From: JAGPUQ01 sp049325095
GTDB lineage: Bacteria > Pseudomonadota > Gammaproteobacteria > Pseudomonadales > Porticoccaceae
Length of the DNA: 64,000 bases
Direction: 5' to 3'
Assembly: GCA_049325095.1 (NCBI GenBank)
Contig: JBMOPO010000037.1
Span: 13,931 to 77,930 of the forward strand
Both the position numbers and the translations under genes were made by a program. The notes beneath the pieces were generated by a model. The model was not told the origin of the DNA. It saw only the letters and a program-made list of their open reading frames with translations, and made no database searches. Positions 61,029 to 64,000 of the stretch are shown here, piece after piece. How positions within the stretch are numbered: position 1 is the first letter of the stretch; the number at the start of each line of letters is the position of its first letter.

Positions 61029-62810
61029 TCAGCCCCGGTGTGCCCGCAGGGCGCGCAGGATCACCTTGCGGGTATCCCGCGGTTCGATCACGGCGTCGAT
61101 CTCCAGGTGTGAGGCCGCCTCGGTGGCCTTGCCGCGCTCGTACATGGCCTGCAGCAGTTTGGCGAACAGCGCCGCGCGCTCGGCCGCCGTGGCCGCGGCC
61201 TCGAGCTCCCGCTTGAAGCCCAACTGCACCGCGCCTTCCAGGCCCATGGCGCCGAACTCGCCGGTGGGCCAGGCCGCGGCGTAGACCGGGCGCGAGAAGC
61301 TGCCGCCGGTCATGGCGATGGCGCCCAGCCCGTAGCCCTTGCGCAGGAAGATCGCGACCAGCGGCGGGCGCAGCCGCGCCCCGGCGATGAACAGGTCCGA
61401 CATCACCCGCACCGCGCCCTCGGTCTCGCTGGCCGGGCCCACCATGAACCCCGGGGTGTCGATCAGTGACAGCACCGGCAGGCCGAAGTCGTCGCACAGG
61501 CGGAGAAAGCGCGCCGCGCTTGCCGAACCCTCGGTGTCGATGGCGCCGCCCAGCACCCGGCAGTCGTTGGCCAGCACGCCCAGGGGCCGGCCCTCGATGC
61601 GCAGCAGGCCGGTGATCAGGGTGCGGCCGTAGTCCGGGCGGAGCTCGATGAAGGAGTCGGTGTCGGCCAGGGCGGCGATGATGCGCCGCATCTCGTAGCT
61701 GAAGCGCCGGTCGGCGGGCAGCAGCTCCCACAGCCGGCGCTGGTCGGCGCAGCGCCAGTCGGCCACCGGACCCTGGAAATAGCTCAGCAGTTGCCGCGCC
61801 AGGCGGGTGGCGTGGCGCTCGTCCTCGGCGAGCACATCGATCACCCCGGTGCGGGTCTGGACTTCCGCCGGACCGATGGCGGTGGGCGCCACCGCGCCCA
61901 GGCCGCCGCCCTCGATCATCGCCGGCCCGGCCATGCCGATCCACGACTGGCGGGTGGCGACCGTGATGTCGGCGCAGCCGAACAGCGCGGCGTTGCCGGC
62001 GAAGCAGTAGCCGTTGTTGACGGCGATGCGCGGCACCCGCCCGGCGAGCCCGGCCCAGGCGGCGAAGGTGGTGACCTCCATGCCCACTTCCTGGTCGGTG
62101 TCACCGGGCCGGCCGCCGCCGCCCTCGGTGTACATCACCACCGGCAGCTCCAGGTCGGCGGCCAGGTGCAGGGCGCGGTCCAGCTTGCGGTGATGGAAGA
62201 AGCCCTGGGTGCCGGCCAGCACCGTGTAGTCGTTGACAATCACCGCGGCCCGGGCGCGCTCGGCCGGGAACAGATCCCCGTTGATGGTGGCGGTGCCGGT
62301 GATCACGCCGTCGGCGGCGGTATCGACCGCCAACTCCGCGAAATCCCGGCGGCTGCGCTGGGCGGCCACCGCGAGCTGGCCGTACTCCTGGAAGGACCCG
62401 GGATCGCAGAGATCCTCCAGGTTCTCCCGCGCGGTGCGCAGGCCCCGCTCGCGGCGGCGGGCGACGGCCCGCGGGCGGCCGGCGTCCAGGCTGTGGCCGA
62501 GCCGGGCCTGGAATTCCTCGTGCAGCTGGTGCTTGTCGGTCAGTTGCGGCGTGGCCGGGCGCCGCGCGTCCGTGCGCTCCGGCGCCCCGATGCGGATACT
62601 GCAGATCGGGCTGTGCTCGGCGAGGCTGTCGCCGGCCGCGGCGTGGATCCGCTCTATCACCCCGGCGACTGCGGAATGCACGGGCAGCTCGCCCGCGGCG
62701 GTTTCCAGCACCCCGATCAGCGCGCCGGGGGCGAGCCGGGCGCCGGTGTCGATTTCGAGGCGGGCGAGGGTGGCCGCGCAGGGCGCGGTGATGGAGATGA
62801 TGCGACTCAT
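61029..62810 (-). CDS. acyl-CoA carboxylase carboxyltransferase with N-terminal degenerate biotinyl/lipoyl-like domain
   Basis: 593 residues. Residues 5-72 form a biotinyl/lipoyl-type domain (SITAPCAATLARLEIDTG and HSAVAGVIERI) but the place of the attachment Lys reads LETAAGELP, with Ala. Residues about 95-590 are a fused beta-plus-alpha carboxyltransferase, as in propionyl/methylcrotonyl/geranyl-CoA carboxylases: YTEGGGGRPGDTD, LIDTPGFMVGP, FLRKGYGLGAIAMTGG. It should move carboxyl from biotin to an acyl-CoA, using a separate biotin carrier. No biotin carboxylase lies nearby. ATG 62810. Confidence 0.88.
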   Translation of the reverse strand: MSRIISITAPCAATLARLEIDTGARLAPGALIGVLETAAGELPVHSAVAGVIERIHAAAGDSLAEHSPICSIRIGAPERTDARRPATPQLTDKHQLHEEFQARLGHSLDAGRPRAVARRRERGLRTARENLEDLCDPGSFQEYGQLAVAAQRSRRDFAELAVDTAADGVITGTATINGDLFPAERARAAVIVNDYTVLAGTQGFFHHRKLDRALHLAADLELPVVMYTEGGGGRPGDTDQEVGMEVTTFAAWAGLAGRVPRIAVNNGYCFAGNAALFGCADITVATRQSWIGMAGPAMIEGGGLGAVAPTAIGPAEVQTRTGVIDVLAEDERHATRLARQLLSYFQGPVADWRCADQRRLWELLPADRRFSYEMRRIIAALADTDSFIELRPDYGRTLITGLLRIEGRPLGVLANDCRVLGGAIDTEGSASAARFLRLCDDFGLPVLSLIDTPGFMVGPASETEGAVRVMSDLFIAGARLRPPLVAIFLRKGYGLGAIAMTGGSFSRPVYAAAWPTGEFGAMGLEGAVQLGFKRELEAAATAAERAALFAKLLQAMYERGKATEAASHLEIDAVIEPRDTRKVILRALRAHRG

Positions 62811-63231
62811 GATGGACTTCCGCTGGCCGGCGCGGGCGCAGTGTGGCGCGGGCCGGCGATCGCGGGATTGTAGCCGCTGCGCGGTGCGCGCAAAAAAAGC
62901 GCCCACAGCTCGAGCCGGGGCGCGGTGCTGCGGACCAGGGGTGGGGGTTCAGGGAAGGCCCGGGATGCGCCCCTCGAGCGCCGCGCCAAACGGTTGCGGC
63001 AGGCTTTCGACAGGGGCGATCAGGGCGCCGGGATCGACCGGGCCGAATACCAACGGTGAGGAAACCATGGTCTGTCCCCGATCTCCGCAGCTCGGTGACA
63101 CCGGAGGGGATTCCGGTCGCGGACCGTGCCGCAGGGCGCCTCGACCTGTGGTGACAATGGGATTGCCGCCGTGGTTGCTCCGCTTTTCGATCTCGGCGGG
63201 GATCTACCCCAAGGGTTCTGGAGGACTTCCC
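62811..63231. other. intergenic stretch between divergent genes
   Basis: About 420 bases with no established gene. It carries one small open frame on the minus strand, listed separately, and must hold the promoters of the carboxyltransferase and CHRD genes; no clear -35/-10 pair was found. Confidence 0.5.
62949..63068 (-). CDS. possible small protein of 39 residues
   Basis: ATG 63068 to TGA 62949. The peptide (SSPLVFGPVDPGALIAP and VESLPQPFG) is Pro/Leu-rich and not basic, unlike most chance frames here, which are Arg/Ala/Pro mixtures. The ribosome site is weak (GGGGACAGACC). It has no recognised family. It could equally be a chance frame or the tail of a lost gene. Confidence 0.25.
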   Translation of the reverse strand: MVSSPLVFGPVDPGALIAPVESLPQPFGAALEGRIPGLP

Positions 63232-63681
63232 ATGCAACTGCCATTTCGCTTATTCGTTACAGCTCTGCTGTCATTGGCGCCCCTCGGGGCATGGGCGGGA
63301 AATTTCGTCGCCCACTGCAACGGAGACGCCGAGGTGCCACCGGTGGATACCGCAGGCCAGTGCCAGGCGGTGTTCAAGGTGCGTGGCGATACGCTCGATT
63401 ACCTGTTGGTGGTCGCCAATGTCCGCGAGGTGGTCGCCGCCCATATCCATTGCGCACCCGAGGGCGTCGATGGGCCGATCGGCGTCACCCTGTACGGTGG
63501 CGCGCCCGTCTCCACCAGCGGGATCCTCGCTCAGGGGCCGATTCTCGCCCCGGACGTCGGCAATGCTTGCGGCTGGGTCGAGCTGGCCGACGTGATTGCG
63601 GCGCTCGCGGCGGGCGACACCTATGTGAACGTCCACACGGTGGCCAATCCCGGCGGCGAGGTACGCGGCCAGGTGCGCTGA
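63232..63681 (+). CDS. secreted CHRD-domain protein
   Basis: 149 residues. Signal peptide 1-22 (LFVTALLSLAPLGAWAG), then a CHRD domain with NGDAEVPPVDTAGQ, AHIHCAPEGVDGPIGVTLY and the C-terminal VNVHTVANPGGEVRGQVR. CHRD domains are found in chordin and many secreted bacterial proteins; the bacterial function is unknown. Two extra cysteines (CNGDAEV and CGWVEL) may form a disulfide. TCTGGAGGA lies upstream of the ATG at 63232. Confidence 0.9.
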   Translation: MQLPFRLFVTALLSLAPLGAWAGNFVAHCNGDAEVPPVDTAGQCQAVFKVRGDTLDYLLVVANVREVVAAHIHCAPEGVDGPIGVTLYGGAPVSTSGILAQGPILAPDVGNACGWVELADVIAALAAGDTYVNVHTVANPGGEVRGQVR

Positions 63682-63718
63682 TCCGGGCGCCGCGCGGACG
63701 GGAGCAGGCACCGGGCGG

Positions 63719-63865
63719 TCAGTACCGGGCCGGCAACAGGGCGCCGCCGGCGGCCGCCGAGACGCCAAGCGGCAGCGCCACCCGCCAGCCGGTGGCGCTG
63801 CCGCCGATCAGCGCGGCCATGACTCCCTTGGCGAGGTTGTTGCTGGCTGCCGCCAAGGGGACAGG
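63719..63865 (-). pseudogene. 3' remnant of a membrane-protein gene, perhaps DUF4010/MgtC-like
   Basis: About 45 codons on the minus strand ending at TGA (63719-63721): AAASNNLAKGVMAALIGG then a hydrophobic stretch to LLPARY. It resembles the C terminus of DUF4010-type MgtC-related membrane proteins (the N-N/T-L-x-K-x segment before the last helix). No start exists; the upstream side breaks at GGGGACAGGGGACGG, a sequence typical of mobile or repeat junctions. Confidence 0.4.
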
Positions 63866-63892
63866 GGACGGACCCTGAGGATTCCCCACATT

Positions 63893-64000
63893 TTACGGCG
63901 CCCATGCGGACTGCTCGGCGAGCCGCCAGAGCCGGGAGAGTGCATGGCGTGGCGATTCGATGCGGCGCTCGCCTGAGCGCAGGGATTCCCATCCGTGACG
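63893..64000 (-). CDS. possible C-terminal end of a gene running off the window
   Basis: An open frame of 35 codons ending at TAA (63893-63895), with RHGWESLRSGERRIESP and LSRLWRLAEQSAWAP. No start within the window and no family recognised. It lies upstream of the truncated fragment at 63719 and beyond the junction-like GGGGACAGGGGACGGACC, so it may belong to a mobile element. Confidence 0.25.
   Translation of the reverse strand, partial: RHGWESLRSGERRIESPRHALSRLWRLAEQSAWAP

Noticed and set aside
1..64000. CRISPR array, rRNA operon, complete prophage or intact insertion sequence
   Set aside because: I found no regularly spaced direct repeats, no rRNA sequence, no phage structural gene run and no transposase gene.

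Overview
The window is very GC-rich chromosomal DNA from a gammaproteobacterium. The evidence is gene order: ubiE-ubiJ-ubiB-hisI-hisE-tatA-tatB-tatC; trmJ-iscS followed by ndk-rlmN-pilF-rodZ-ispG-hisS-yfgM-bamB-der; the epmB/efp/epmA set; and a tRNA-Cys/tRNA-Leu(UAA) pair. Many acyl-CoA genes (six class III CoA-transferases, acyl-CoA dehydrogenase, crotonase, SDR, carboxyltransferase, a DUF849 enzyme) suggest an organic-acid or hydrocarbon degrader. Genus cannot be fixed from the sequence. A run of ten N at 27323-27332 shows this is an assembly scaffold.

Layout. 1-10 kb: a catabolic block with a crotonase fragment, a phosphotriesterase-family protein, five tandem CaiB/BaiF CoA-transferases, a phosphoribosyltransferase and an SDR. 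10-21.6 kb: serB, a FimX-like GGDEF/EAL protein with degenerate catalytic motifs, a possible PilZ protein, the EF-P beta-lysylation genes, cysE, comF, then bioB-bioF behind a candidate BirA operator. 21.7-25 kb: acyl-CoA dehydrogenase, a small membrane protein and a sixth CoA-transferase. 25-32.7 kb, minus strand: tatCBA, hisEI, ubiBJE, an OlsF-like acyltransferase fusion and suhB. 32.8-45.9 kb, plus strand: trmJ, a solitary iscS, a GGDEF/EAL gene sitting where the rest of the isc operon is usually found, then ndk to der. 45.9-50.7 kb: priA, rpmE, a nuclease, a membrane protein, tRNA-Cys, and a tRNA-Leu(UAA) split by a 222-nt group I intron. 50.7-64 kb: a Tat-exported PhoD-like phosphatase with a candidate Pho box, a VapBC-type pair next to a truncated hsdM, a luciferase-like oxidoreductase, rsuA, a DUF849 enzyme, pepN, a methyltransferase, a carboxyltransferase, a CHRD protein and gene remnants.

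Two things stand out. First, the tRNA-Leu group I intron can be defined to the nucleotide from the sequence. Second, a repeat of about 155 bp occurs four times (5561, 34943, 37026, 49262). It folds into four hairpins with compensatory base changes between copies. Three copies begin exactly at the stop codon of the upstream gene, in the same orientation. Two copies flank the GGDEF/EAL gene that replaces iscU-iscX.
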